DNA of 59,166 bases from Candidatus Sumerlaeota bacterium (GCA_017161655.1 JADFCV010000003.1:1-59166); one strand, 5' to 3'. Shown: positions 1-9,858, counted from the first letter of the stretch. Translations and numbers: made by a program. Notes: generated from the letters alone by a model not told the origin.

Positions 1-3000
1 CGCTGGTGCCACTGCTCAGGTCACACTCATCAGGAACATTGTTCGAATTGCAGTCTTGCGACGTGCCACTGGTGAGGTCGCACTCGTCTGGGATGTCGTT
101 CGCGTTGCAATCCTGTGAGGTCCCACTAATGATGTCGCACTCGTCCGCAACGCCGTTGTCGTTGCAGTCGGGCTCGCATTCATCCGGCACACCATTGGCG
201 TTGCAGTCCTCACTCACCGGCAACGTAACCAGCTCATATAGCCGCACATCATCCACATACCAGCCAAGGTCATCGTTGGCAGTATCATCCACCGAGTCGA
301 AGACAAAGCGGATGCGGATCGACTGGCCTGCATAGGCAGAGAGATCGGCGTTGAGTTCCTGCCAGAACGGGCGGCTTGCACCAGCACCGTCGTAAACCAC
401 TGACCACGTCCCGCCGCCATCCGTCGACACCTCAACACGCCACAGGTCGAAATTGTTGATTGAATCCTCGGTTTCGACCCAGTTGTACCACTTCAGCCAG
501 CCACCACCCGCTGGAACCACAATGTCGGTCGCTAACTCCAGCGCGCCTGTAGTATAACCGACGTCATAGTTGCACTGCGATGCGTCATTGTATACCGCCC
601 GCGTCACCGTCGTCAGCGAGCCGTCATCACTCAGGCACTCGTGACCAATCTCCAAACGCCACAGACCCGACGTCGTCCACTGATCGAGGCCGGACTCAAA
701 GTCCTCGCTCCAGACTAACGACCCGAGCTGCGGATTCACATCACACTCGTCCGGAATACCGTTGGAGTTGCAGTCCTGCGACGTCCCCTCCGCAATGTCA
801 CACTCGTCGGGGATGTTGTTCGCATTGCAGTCCTGCGATGCACCGCTCGTTAGGTCGCACTCGTCGGGGATGCCGTTGGAGTTGCAGTCCGACGATGTCT
901 CCAACGCAATGTCGCACTCGTCGGGAACATTATTCGAGTTACAATCCTGAGAGGTTCCACTCGTGATGTCGCACTCGTCAGGCACGTTGTTCCCGTTGCA
1001 GTCTTGCGACGTGCCGCTGGAGAGGTCGCACTCATCTGGAATACCGTTGGGCTGGCAATCCTGCGACGTACTGCTAGTTATGTCACATTCATCTGGGATG
1101 CCGTTCGTGTTGCAATCCTCAGAAGTGCCATTCGCAACGTCGCACTCATCCGGGATGTGGTTCGTGTTGCAATCCTGCGACGTCCCCAAAGCGATGTCGC
1201 ACTCGTCAGGCACGTTGTTCCCGTTGCAGTCTTGCGACGTGCCGCTGGAGAGGTCGCACTCATCCGGAATACCGTTGGGCTGGCAATCCTGCGACGTACT
1301 GCTAGCTATGTCACATTCATCTGGGACGCCGTTCGTGTTGCAATCCTCAGAAGTGTCATTCGCAACGTCGCACTCATCCGGGATGTGGTTCGTGTTGCAA
1401 TCCTGCGAGGTACCGCTGGTAAGGTCGCACTCGTCCGGAATTCCGTTGGGCTGGCAATCTTGAGAGGTGCCAGAAGCTATATCGCACTCATCGGGCACAC
1501 TGTTCGAGTTGCAGTCTTGCGACGTGCCGCTGGCGATGTCACATTCATCTGGGACGCTATTCCCATTGCAGTCCTGAGACGTACCGCTAGCTATGTCACA
1601 TTCATCCGGGATGCCGTTCGTGTTGCAATCCTCAGAAGAGCCATTCGCAACGTCGCACTCATCCGGGATGTGGTTCGTGTTGCAATCCTGCGAGGTACCG
1701 CTGGTGAGGTCGCACTCGTCCGGAATCCCGTTGGGCTGGCAATCTTGAGAGGTGCCAGAAGCTATATCGCATTCGTCGGGCACGCTGTTCCCGTTGCAGT
1801 CGTGCGACGTGCCACTGGTGAGGTCGCACTCATCCGGCACGCCATTGACGTTGCAGTCCTCACTCACCGGCAACGCAACCAGCTCATACAGCCGCACATC
1901 ATCCACATACCAGCCAAGGTCATCGTTGGCAGTATCATCCACCGAATCGAAGACAAAGCGGACGCGGATCGACTGGCCTGCATAGGCAGAGAGATCGGCG
2001 TTGAGTTCCTGCCAGAACAGGCGGCTTGCACCACCACCGTCGTAGACCACTGACCACGTCCCGCCGCCATCCGTCGACACCTCAACACGCCACAGGTCGA
2101 AATCGTTGATCGAATCCTCGGTTTCGACCCAGTTGTACCACTTCAGCCAGCCACCACCCGCTGGAACCACAATGTCGGTCGCTAGCTCCAGCGCGCCTGT
2201 GGTATAACCCACATCATAGTTGCACTGCGATGCGTCATTGTAAACCGCCCGCGTCACCGTCGTCAGCGAGCTGTCATCACTCAGGCACTCGTGACCTACC
2301 TCGAGACGCCACAGACCCGACGTCGTCCATTGATCCAGTCCAGACTCAAAGTCTTCGCTCCAGACTACCGACCCAAGCTGCGGATTCAAATCACACTCGT
2401 CGGGGATCCCGTTGGCGTTGCAGTCCTGCGACGTCCCGAAAGCGAGATCACACTCATCCAGAACTCCGTTGGTATTGCAGTCCCCTGAAGTCCCACTTGT
2501 GATGTCGCACTCATCGGGGATGCCATTCTCATTGCAATCCTGCGAGGTTCCACTGGTGAGCTCACACTCATCGGGAATCCCGTTGGGCTGGCAGTCCTGC
2601 GACGCGCCAGAAGCTATATCGCACTCGTCCGGATGCCCATTCAGGTTGCAATCCTGGGACGTGCCGCTGGAGAGGTCGCATTCATCAGGCACGCCATTGG
2701 CATTGCAATCCTGCGAAGTCCCACCAGAAATGTCGCACTCGTCAGCAACGCCGTTGGCGTTGCAATCAGGCTCGCACTCATCCGGCACGCCATTGGGGTT
2801 GCAGTCTTGCGAGGTTCCAGACGTGAGATCGCATTCATCGGGCACGCCATTGGCATTGCAGTCCTGGGAAGCGCCGTCAGAAATGTCGCACTCATCAGTA
2901 ACACCGTTGCCATTGCAATCGGGTTCGCACTCATCCGGGACTTCATTGCCGTTGCAGTCCTTTCCCGGGGCTTCCGCAGGTGGGCCAACAATCAGGATCC

Positions 3001-6000
3001 TCGCCCACGGCTGACACAGCTCCGCTTGCCACCAAAAGCCATAATGTATAAAATACGTGACTCCTGCGGTAACCTCGAAGGTAACTTTACCAACATCGGC
3101 CTGCAGATCTAGGTCGTAGCCCACCCAAGAATCCGTAGGCAGGGGTAATCCGCTACAGGAGGTGTAGACATCAAAAAAATTGTAACCAAGCAGAGCATAC
3201 CCGCCGTCAAAGTTATAGATTGTTGCCATGCCACTCTGACGGGGAGTGTAGCAGAACCAAAAATCTCCCCATGTTTGTTTTACATCAAAGATCTCATAAA
3301 CGTTAGCTTTCGTGTCTGGGGCTTCACTGCATGTCGCTCCGGGCTTCACGGGATACAACTCACATTCGTCCGGGATGCCATTGGGTTGACAATCGTGCAA
3401 ACACCCACTAGCAAGGTCGCACTCGTCTGGAATACCATTTGCATTGCAATCCTCAGACGTTTTCTTGGAAAGGTCGCACTCATCGGGAATACCGTTCGAG
3501 TCGCAATCGTGCGAAATGCCACTGGCAATATCACACTCATCTGGGATTCCGTTGCTGTTACAATCCCTGCTCACCGGCAACGCCACGAGCTCATACAAGC
3601 GAACATCGTCTACGTAACACTTCGATACAGAACGAATAAAGCAAGGACATCCCGTCCCGAAGACCAAGCGAATGCGGACCGACTGGCCTGCGTAAGCTGA
3701 GAGATCAGCTCCCACCTCATGCCAGTATGGACAGCTTCTGGCAGGACCTTTATAAACCCCCAACCACGTCCTTCCGCCATCCGTGGAGACCTCAACTCGC
3801 ATCCCCGCCTCCCCAGCATTATCATGCTCCATCTCAAACCAGTTGTACCACTTTAGCCAACCACCAGCCGGAGGAACCACAACATCTGTCAGAACCTCGA
3901 GCTCACCGAAGTATCCCAAATCGGACCAACAGTACTCCGCCTGCGTCATCGTCGTGAGAGTACCGTCCTCCGGCAAGCACTCGCGACCCACAGTCATACA
4001 CCATCCTTTGCCAAGTTTTGACAAATCCATGCCAGACTCAAAGTCCTCCCAATAGACCAACCCTCCGAGCTGCGGACCCAGGTCACATTCATCAGGAGTC
4101 CCATTGGCATTGCAGTCCTCAGAGGTCCCGCTTATCAGGTCGCACTCATCGGGAATGTCATTGGGCTGGCAATCCTGCGACGTCCCAGCAGCAATGTCAC
4201 ATTCATCCGGGACATTATTTGCATTGCAATCCTGCGACCTCCCCAAAGCGACGTCGCATTCGTCGGGCACGCTGTTCCCGTTGCAGTCCTGCGACGTGCC
4301 ACTGGTGAGGTTGCATTCATCCGCCACGCCATTGCCGTTGCAATCAGGTTCACACTCATCGGCAACACCGTTGATGTTGCAGTCCTGGGAAGTCGCGTCA
4401 GCTATGTCGCAATCGTCAGCAACACCGTTGCCATTGCAGTCAGGTTCGCACTCATCCGGAACACCGTTGATGTTGCAGTCCTGCGAGGTTCCCGACGTGA
4501 GATCGCACTCGTCAGGGATGTCGTTCGCATTGCAGTCCTCCGATGTGCCCTGGAAGTTATCAAGGAAATCGAAGGCACCATTACTATTGCAATCCTGCTC
4601 GCACTCATCCGGAATTCCATTCCCATTGGCATCCAACGAGCTATCACTTGCGATCTCGCACTCGTCGGGCACACCATTGGTGTTGCAGTCCTTAATCAGA
4701 TTTTTTGCCAGCGGGCCGGTAATCATCAGGTTATACGGCCCCTTGCGCCCCCCGCTGCCGTGAATTCGAATATAGTAAGTGACACCTGCTGTAACCTCGA
4801 GAGTGACCTGCGAAGCTAAGCCGCAAGCGTTATCGTTAGCAGCTATAACTGCCCCACTGCATGAGCCATATACCGAGAGGTAAGAGTCGTAGGACGTTCC
4901 ACCGCACAGGGAAATCGTTGCAACGCCGCTGCGCAGGGGCATGTAGCGGTACCAAGCCTCGCCATAAGGCATCATCCTCGTGTCGCCAGCATAGTGGACT
5001 CCCGCTGTCACATCGGGCGCTTCACTACAAATTGCTCCAGGTCGCACTGGATAAGCTTCCAGAGCCAAATCACACTCGTCCGGGATGCCATTGGGCTGGC
5101 AATCCTGCGACGTCCCCGAAGCGATATCGCATTCATCTGGAACACGGTTGTTATTGCAGTCCTGAGACGTCCCCTGGGAAACATCTAAGAAATCGAAAAC
5201 GCCATTGCTATTGCAATCCACCTCGCACTCGTCGGGGATTCCATTGCCATTCGCGTCCATCTTTGCGAGGTCGCACTCATCCGCAACCCCGTTGGCATTG
5301 CAATCCTGCGAAGCGCCCAGCGCAAGGTCGCACTCATCGGGGACACCATTGGAGTTGCAATCCTTTTGGGGATCTTTCGCAGGGGGACCGGTGATGATCA
5401 AGTGATGCGACAAAGACCAGTTTTCTGGGCCAACATAAATGTAGTAGGTGACGCCGGCTGTGACCTCGAAAGTGACGTGGTTTTGCTCCCCAGACCAAAA
5501 ATCGTTCTCGGCCAGAACCGGTCCATTACATGATGCATACACATAGACGTGAAATTCGTCCCATTTCCCCGCAGGGCGCAAAGAAATGGTTGCAACACCA
5601 CTGTGAAGCGGCGTATAACGATACCATAAAGGGGCGCGGCCAGGGTAGTAGACATTGGTTTTCACATCGGGCGCTTCACTGCATGTTGTTCCAGGCTTCA
5701 CTGGATATGCTTCCACCGCCAAATCACATTCGTCTGGGAGCCCATTGGGCTGGCAATCCTGCGATGTCCCGCTGGTTATGTCGCATTCGTCCGGAACACC
5801 ATTGGCATTGCAATCTTTTGAAGTCCCGCTGGTGATGTCACACTCGTCGGAGATGCCATTCCCATTGCAATCCTGCGAGGTTCCGCTCGTGACATCGCAC
5901 TCATCTAAAACGCCATAAGCGGGAGAATGTGATGTATTGCGGGATGCCCCCTCAGACCGATAAACGATTGTGAGATCTCCGTCCTTGCCAGGCGAAGCGG

Positions 6001-6106
6001 CGCGGGTTTGCATAGGCACGCCAAACGCTGCGGCCATGGCAACGATTGCTGCAAAAGTGCGGGCTGCTAGCCAAAGACTTGTTCCAGTATGTGATTGCTT
6101 CAACAT
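1..6106 (-). CDS. Giant secreted modular Cys-rich repeat protein (3' end outside window)
   Basis: The frame stays in register from an ATG at 6106 to the window edge (at least 2035 codons, no stop seen), preceded by GGGAGAGG at a good distance. Residues 1 to about 36 form a signal peptide (MLKQSHTG..., Ala-rich core). By hand I count about 60 units of the form DCNxNGxPDECDxxSGTSQ; D-x-N-x-N-G followed by D-E resembles Ca-binding loops of thrombospondin type 3 or dockerin repeats, and each unit has two Cys. Between repeat blocks lie three PPC-like modules (around 5370-5700, 4700-5060, 2960-3350; core VTFEVTAGVTYYI) and three jelly-roll/MAM-like modules (around 3570-4080, 1851-2395, 200-745; core WYVDDVRLYEL). 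Likely secreted or surface-bound; role in adhesion or matrix is inference. The C-terminus and any anchor are not visible. Confidence 0.9.
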   Translation of the reverse strand, partial: MLKQSHTGTSLWLAARTFAAIVAMAAAFGVPMQTRAASPGKDGDLTIVYRSEGASRNTSHSPAYGVLDECDVTSGTSQDCNGNGISDECDITSGTSKDCNANGVPDECDITSGTSQDCQPNGLPDECDLAVEAYPVKPGTTCSEAPDVKTNVYYPGRAPLWYRYTPLHSGVATISLRPAGKWDEFHVYVYASCNGPVLAENDFWSGEQNHVTFEVTAGVTYYIYVGPENWSLSHHLIITGPPAKDPQKDCNSNGVPDECDLALGASQDCNANGVADECDLAKMDANGNGIPDECEVDCNSNGVFDFLDVSQGTSQDCNNNRVPDECDIASGTSQDCQPNGIPDECDLALEAYPVRPGAICSEAPDVTAGVHYAGDTRMMPYGEAWYRYMPLRSGVATISLCGGTSYDSYLSVYGSCSGAVIAANDNACGLASQVTLEVTAGVTYYIRIHGSGGRKGPYNLMITGPLAKNLIKDCNTNGVPDECEIASDSSLDANGNGIPDECEQDCNSNGAFDFLDNFQGTSEDCNANDIPDECDLTSGTSQDCNINGVPDECEPDCNGNGVADDCDIADATSQDCNINGVADECEPDCNGNGVADECNLTSGTSQDCNGNSVPDECDVALGRSQDCNANNVPDECDIAAGTSQDCQPNDIPDECDLISGTSEDCNANGTPDECDLGPQLGGLVYWEDFESGMDLSKLGKGWCMTVGRECLPEDGTLTTMTQAEYCWSDLGYFGELEVLTDVVVPPAGGWLKWYNWFEMEHDNAGEAGMRVEVSTDGGRTWLGVYKGPARSCPYWHEVGADLSAYAGQSVRIRLVFGTGCPCFIRSVSKCYVDDVRLYELVALPVSRDCNSNGIPDECDIASGISHDCDSNGIPDECDLSKKTSEDCNANGIPDECDLASGCLHDCQPNGIPDECELYPVKPGATCSEAPDTKANVYEIFDVKQTWGDFWFCYTPRQSGMATIYNFDGGYALLGYNFFDVYTSCSGLPLPTDSWVGYDLDLQADVGKVTFEVTAGVTYFIHYGFWWQAELCQPWARILIVGPPAEAPGKDCNGNEVPDECEPDCNGNGVTDECDISDGASQDCNANGVPDECDLTSGTSQDCNPNGVPDECEPDCNANGVADECDISGGTSQDCNANGVPDECDLSSGTSQDCNLNGHPDECDIASGASQDCQPNGIPDECELTSGTSQDCNENGIPDECDITSGTSGDCNTNGVLDECDLAFGTSQDCNANGIPDECDLNPQLGSVVWSEDFESGLDQWTTSGLWRLEVGHECLSDDSSLTTVTRAVYNDASQCNYDVGYTTGALELATDIVVPAGGGWLKWYNWVETEDSINDFDLWRVEVSTDGGGTWSVVYDGGGASRLFWQELNADLSAYAGQSIRVRFVFDSVDDTANDDLGWYVDDVRLYELVALPVSEDCNVNGVPDECDLTSGTSHDCNGNSVPDECDIASGTSQDCQPNGIPDECDLTSGTSQDCNTNHIPDECDVANGSSEDCNTNGIPDECDIASGTSQDCNGNSVPDECDIASGTSQDCNSNSVPDECDIASGTSQDCQPNGIPDECDLTSGTSQDCNTNHIPDECDVANDTSEDCNTNGVPDECDIASSTSQDCQPNGIPDECDLSSGTSQDCNGNNVPDECDIALGTSQDCNTNHIPDECDVANGTSEDCNTNGIPDECDITSSTSQDCQPNGIPDECDLSSGTSQDCNGNNVPDECDITSGTSQDCNSNNVPDECDIALETSSDCNSNGIPDECDLTSGASQDCNANNIPDECDIAEGTSQDCNSNGIPDECDVNPQLGSLVWSEDFESGLDQWTTSGLWRLEIGHECLSDDGSLTTVTRAVYNDASQCNYDVGYTTGALELATDIVVPAGGGWLKWYNWVETEDSINNFDLWRVEVSTDGGGTWSVVYDGAGASRPFWQELNADLSAYAGQSIRIRFVFDSVDDTANDDLGWYVDDVRLYELVTLPVSEDCNANGVPDECEPDCNDNGVADECDIISGTSQDCNANDIPDECDLTSGTSQDCNSNNVPDECDLSSGTS
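181..745 (-). repeat. Segmental duplication copy A (jelly-roll module)
   Basis: This about 565-bp stretch matches 1831-2395 at a constant offset of 1650 bp with only scattered substitutions. It encodes the module from NPQLGSLVWSEDFESGLDQW to WYVDDVRLYELVTLPVSEDC. The near identity means a recent duplication or gene conversion inside the giant gene. Confidence 0.9.
745..1866 (-). repeat. Longest tandem block of the 57-bp coding repeat (about 20 units)
   Basis: Twenty consecutive 57-bp units each encode one 19-residue DCNxNxxPDECDxxxGTSQ repeat without interruption. A higher-order 4-unit period is visible: the stretch beginning at 965 recurs at 1193 (228 bp = 4 x 57) with only a few substitutions, and part of it recurs again shifted by 285 bp (5 x 57; 1301 versus 1586). 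All units preserve the reading frame. The variant DCQPNGIPDECDL recurs every 3 to 5 units and marks the copied blocks. Confidence 0.9.
1831..2395 (-). repeat. Segmental duplication copy B (jelly-roll module)
   Basis: Partner of 181-745 at an offset of 1650 bp. The third jelly-roll module of the same gene (about 3570-4080) is clearly homologous but much more diverged, so the A/B pair is the recent event. Confidence 0.9.
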
Positions 6107-6752
6107 GGCACCTCTCCCTGAGGACTGGTTTTTGCGTGGTTTACGTGGAATAGAGGACGGTCCGCTCACGCCGCTGAGCGCGCGAACGGAAGATCGATCC
6201 AAATGGACCTTACGATCATTAGCGCAGCGAGGAGAAATCTCCTCGGACGTGTCTGTTGACTCCGACGTATCCCAAACGTCGGGCGTTCCCTGCCGCTGCA
6301 GTCGCTCCGAATAACAATATGATTCTCCCACCCTTTTGTCTCCCGATTCTGCTGATTCGTTATTCGCCGTTTTCTCCTTCCGATCCGGCAAACCAACGTC
6401 GCCCTCAGCTGAGCGCGGCTTCGATGTCCCGAATCGGAGTTCACAAAGGCTTAAATCATTGGCAGAATCGGATCTCCTCAAAATTTCTTACTCTGCACTC
6501 GCACCCCTTTAATGCCTCATCTGACACAGATCGTTCGATCATTTCAATAAAAAGTTAGATCTGCCGTTTGTTGCTCCCAGCCTCCCCAGAGCCTCGCCCG
6601 GCTTCGCCGCCCGCAATCACATCATTTTTGCCAGTTGCGCTTCCGCTCGCAACTCATCGTTCACGCTGCTCGTGGACGAACGCCAGGAAGCCCCCTGGCA
6701 ATTCCTCACACCTGCGTTATTGGTCATCCTCAGGGTTCGAGCGAAACGCAGC
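6107..6752. other. Gene-free stretch between the giant repeat gene and rplI
   Basis: About 645 bp without a convincing gene; short ORFs on both strands look random. It must hold the 5' region of the giant gene. Visible elements are an 8-bp inverted repeat with a 2-bp centre at 6228-6245 and a 6-bp hairpin at 6682-6699 (GCCAGG/CCTGGC) just past the rplI stop, which lacks a T-tract. No clear sigma70 promoter was recognised. Confidence 0.6.
6228..6245. promoter_or_regulatory. Palindrome upstream of the giant repeat gene
   Basis: CGAGGAGA and TCTCCTCG form perfect 8-bp arms around AA, about 120 bp upstream of the start codon. It could be an operator or an RNA hairpin; no function is assignable. 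Confidence 0.3.
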
Positions 6753-7196
6753 CTAGGCCCGCTCCACGACAACCTTGACCTTTGCACGAACTTCTGGATG
6801 CAGGCGCAACGCAATTTCGTGGGGGCCAAGTTTTTTGATCGGCTCGTCGAGTTCAATGTTTTTCTTGTCAATAAGATAACCCTGCGCTTTGAGTGCTTCG
6901 GCGATATCCGCTGGCCCCACCGACCCAAATAGCTTCTCGCTCTCGCCTGCCTTCGCCTTCACGGTGACCACCAAATCCTGGATGCGCTTCGCAAGATCCC
7001 GTGCTTCAGCCACTTTCTGGGCAGCAAGCTCGAGTTGCTTTTGCTTCATCTTTTCAAAGCGTTTGATGTTTGCAGGTGTGGCTTCGTCAGCAAGGCCACG
7101 CGGCTTGAGGAAATTCCGAAAATAGCCCTCCGAGACCTTGACGCGGTCGCCCTGGCGTCCCAACCCCTTCACATCTGCAAAGAGAATCACTTCCAT
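6753..7196 (-). CDS. rplI: 50S ribosomal protein L9
   Basis: A 147-residue protein of normal L9 length. The N-terminal domain starts MEVILFADVKGLGRQGDRVK with the conserved YFRNFLKPRGLA segment, followed by the long connecting helix (about residues 40-75) and the C-terminal rRNA-binding domain ending in VRAKVKVVVERA. AAGGAG lies 11 nt before the ATG. L9 binds 23S rRNA near the L1 stalk base. The usual partners rpsF, ssb and rpsR are not adjacent: a divergent membrane-protein gene lies upstream, so rplI appears as a single-gene unit here. Confidence 0.98.
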   Translation of the reverse strand: MEVILFADVKGLGRQGDRVKVSEGYFRNFLKPRGLADEATPANIKRFEKMKQKQLELAAQKVAEARDLAKRIQDLVVTVKAKAGESEKLFGSVGPADIAEALKAQGYLIDKKNIELDEPIKKLGPHEIALRLHPEVRAKVKVVVERA

Positions 7197-7368
7197 GACA
7201 CGTCTTGCTCCTTTCGATGGGCAAAAACATAACTTTACGTTATTCAGGCCTCGCGCTGTTTTGGATAGCGCCCTTTATCCTAGGTACAATAATGATCTCG
7301 TGCAGTGAACGCCGATTTGCACTTGCCCACGATTGCTCATCACGTTCACGTTGAGCCCAACTAGAGTT

Positions 7369-8403
7369 ATGAAGAACCCGATAATCAAACGCATTGTATG
7401 GATCCTGGTCTTTGCTGTGATTTTTTACACAGCATTCGCTATTTGGAGCGACGCGCGCAAGAATTTGGAAACGCTTCGGCGCTTCCCCTGGCAACAAATG
7501 CCTCTGATCCTGGGCGCGGTGCTTGTGAATCTCCTCGTGCGCGAGTTCAAATGGGAGTACTACAGGCGCGCGGCAGGGATCGAAGTGCCAAGGCTGGGAA
7601 GCTTTCTGGTTTTTTTCAGTGGCTACTCGATGTGCATTTCACCGGGGAGAATCGGCGAACTTATCAAGCCGTTCATGCTGAAAGAGTACTTTGATCAAAA
7701 GATGAGGCGGACGATCCCGCTCGTCTTTTGCGAACGGATTTCAGATCTGCTTGGCATGATTGTGCTGGCCATCGCTACGATGGGCTCCTTTATGGCGGGG
7801 GTGACGAAGGGACGACTCGATGGACAGTGGTTGACGAGCGGATTCATCTACGCCTTTCTTGTTTTCTCGGCCGTCTTCATGCTCTTTCTCGTGTGGCTTA
7901 TTCCTCGGAAGCAGCTTTTCTATGGCCTCATCGCGTGTGTGGGGCGCTTCAACCGCCTCCGCCACACGGCCCACCGCTTCCGCAAGCTTTACTATTCCAC
8001 CTATCCGCTCCTCACGCCGAAGAATCTTCTCCTCACCACCGCTCTGGCCTCCTTTTCGTGGGCCTTCGAATGTCTCGCCCTCTACCTCATCCTCAGGGGC
8101 GTGGGAGCCGCAACAATCACTTTAGGGCAGGCAACCTTTATCTTTTGCATGGCCACGATCTTCGGGGGCTTTCTCTTTTTCCTGCCCGGCGGTATTGGTG
8201 GGTTCGAAACGACCCTCACCGGAATGCTCTTTCTTCTCGGTGTGCCACCGTATCAAGCCGTGCCCGCGACATTCATCATTCGGTTTTCCACTTTGTTTTT
8301 CAGCGTGGCCTTAGGCTTCATCTTCATTCTGATCACAACGGCGAAATATCATCGAGGTATCGAGTGGGAAGCCTTCCAATCCGAAGGCATTGAAGAGGCC
8401 TAA
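7369..8403 (+). CDS. Flippase-like / LPG-synthase-TM family integral membrane protein
   Basis: About 344 residues, almost entirely hydrophobic helices (the first is IIKRIVWILVFAVIFYTAFA) with the family pattern around FFSGYSMCISPGRIGELIKP, which matches the lysylphosphatidylglycerol synthase transmembrane family (PF03706; GlcNAc/AglD-type flippase-like proteins). The soluble aminoacyl-transferase domain of true MprF is absent, so lysyl-PG synthesis is unlikely; such stand-alone proteins are generally linked to lipid or lipid-linked sugar handling. I chose the ATG at 7369; an in-frame TTG at 7333 would add 12 residues with no better ribosome site. The gene is divergent from rplI and convergent with the TPR lipoprotein gene. 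Confidence 0.85.
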   Translation: MKNPIIKRIVWILVFAVIFYTAFAIWSDARKNLETLRRFPWQQMPLILGAVLVNLLVREFKWEYYRRAAGIEVPRLGSFLVFFSGYSMCISPGRIGELIKPFMLKEYFDQKMRRTIPLVFCERISDLLGMIVLAIATMGSFMAGVTKGRLDGQWLTSGFIYAFLVFSAVFMLFLVWLIPRKQLFYGLIACVGRFNRLRHTAHRFRKLYYSTYPLLTPKNLLLTTALASFSWAFECLALYLILRGVGAATITLGQATFIFCMATIFGGFLFFLPGGIGGFETTLTGMLFLLGVPPYQAVPATFIIRFSTLFFSVALGFIFILITTAKYHRGIEWEAFQSEGIEEA

Positions 8404-8604
8404 AAGCCATCGAGATTTTGGGCATCGCCTGCTGCGCTGTGCGCCTTGGCTCCTCCAACCATGCTGCAGAGAGGCGCCACATACCGTAGGAAAAGCCAGA
8501 CCTGAAGTCAGGCGGACACGTCAAGGCTCTGTTCGGGGCGCACGTCGGCTTCCACTTTAGCCTCAGCGAAGTGGGCGCCAGCGCCAGTGATTCTCGGTCT
8601 CAGA

Positions 8605-9858
8605 TTAACGAGTCGTTTCGTCGGATGCCGGCGAGGTGGCCGCTGTGGCAGCTGTTGATGTCTCTTTAGACTCAGACCTCGTGGGCGTTCTCTCCGAAGG
8701 TACGTCCTGGGTCCCTTGCGTTGGGCTCGTGGTTTCGTCAGCCGCGAGCAATTTCACGTCCGGCGCAATGAGTGGGTCGGCAGCAAACCGCATCACAAGT
8801 GGGGACGTGTCCACTGTATCGAGTTTTCCTTGTGCTTTGAGTGTCTCCATCTGAACAGCCTGCTGGGCGAGTGGCGATTGCGGGAAGCGCTTCGCTGCAT
8901 CGCGAACAAATTCCACAGCCTCATCCGCCTTGCCCATGCGCAACAATGTGACCACCATGTCATTGATCACACGCGCCAGCTGCTCTTGGGGCGCAAAAGG
9001 CGTGTCGTAAATCGCCTTCAGCAAAACCTTGGCTCCTTGCAGGTTGCCCACGTGGCCGTAGAGATTTGCAAGGACCTGCGCAAGCATAAGTTTCTGGCGT
9101 CCGTCAAGCTCGCTGGCGATAGCCTTGGCAAATTCTTCCGTCGCTTTCTGCGTCCAGGTACGTGCGTTGTCATAGTCTTCTGCGGCTGCGTAAAACCAAG
9201 CTGTGCGCAAAGCGATGTCACGCCGATCTTCATCCGTCGCGGCTTCTTTGTACATGGTCTCAAAATAGTGCGCCGCAGTGGCAGGATCATGGTCGCGCAG
9301 GAAGGTCTGAGCGATCAGCTGGCGGAATTGCTTGCGCTCGAGTGGCGATGTGCTCTCCCGCAGGAACCCTTCCAGAATACCCCGCGCGGAGGTGGTCTCG
9401 CCAGCTTCGGCCATCACATCTGCCCGCGCAACCGACAGCTGCAACGAGGTAAGGTGATCGTCGGCGTATTGTTTCTGGTACTTGTCTATGAGGCGATACG
9501 CTTCCTCATAACGCTTCGTGCGCTTCAGAATATCAATGCTGAAACCGAGTGCTTGGATGCCCTCCTGTTCCTTCTGGCTCTTGCGAGAAAGCACCTGGTT
9601 TAACTCGCTCAGCGCTTCGTCCGGTTGACCGTCAGCATTGTAGATCTGGGCCAAGACGAAATGAGCAACGATCGCCTCTTCAGAGTCGGGATACTTGAGA
9701 ATGAGTTCTTTAGCTTCGAGGCGCGCTCCGAGATAGTCATTCTGCTGAAACAATTTCCCGACTTTTTCCAGCCGTTCTGCAGGCCCGCTTGAAGAACAAG
9801 CTGCAAGGAATGCAACGAGAAGTCCTAACCCCAAAACATAAACGATGGCTTTTCGCAT
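8605..9858 (-). CDS. TPR-repeat lipoprotein
   Basis: 417 residues. The N-terminus is a lipoprotein signal, MRKAIVYVLGLGLLVAFLAAC, with lipobox LAAC, so the mature protein starts at Cys21 and is probably membrane-tethered on the periplasmic side. Residues 25-340 are helical TPR-like repeats (for example the segment around LGARLEAKELILKYPDSEEA), similar in style to BamD/outer-membrane assembly or tol-pal-associated TPR proteins. The tail from about 375 is Thr/Ser/Glu-rich and disordered. The family cannot be narrowed further. It is convergent with the flippase-like gene and divergent from the phosphodiesterase gene. Confidence 0.85.
   Translation of the reverse strand: MRKAIVYVLGLGLLVAFLAACSSSGPAERLEKVGKLFQQNDYLGARLEAKELILKYPDSEEAIVAHFVLAQIYNADGQPDEALSELNQVLSRKSQKEQEGIQALGFSIDILKRTKRYEEAYRLIDKYQKQYADDHLTSLQLSVARADVMAEAGETTSARGILEGFLRESTSPLERKQFRQLIAQTFLRDHDPATAAHYFETMYKEAATDEDRRDIALRTAWFYAAAEDYDNARTWTQKATEEFAKAIASELDGRQKLMLAQVLANLYGHVGNLQGAKVLLKAIYDTPFAPQEQLARVINDMVVTLLRMGKADEAVEFVRDAAKRFPQSPLAQQAVQMETLKAQGKLDTVDTSPLVMRFAADPLIAPDVKLLAADETTSPTQGTQDVPSERTPTRSESKETSTAATAATSPASDETTR

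Noticed and set aside
745..1866. Regular short repeats suggesting a CRISPR array
   Set aside because: There are no unique spacers; the repeats are contiguous 57-bp coding units in frame with a signal-peptide-bearing protein.
1004..2053. Long plus-strand ORF (349 residues) opposite the repeat array
   Set aside because: The 57-bp period is a multiple of three, so antisense frames stay open automatically; the peptide is the mirror of the repeat, with no ribosome site.
6166..6444. 92-residue minus-strand ORF upstream of the giant gene
   Set aside because: No domain, poor start context and random-looking sequence; treated as part of the control region.
8404..8604. Terminator between the convergent flippase-like and TPR genes
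   Set aside because: Only very short stems (CCTGA/TCAGG) without T-runs were found, so no terminator is called.
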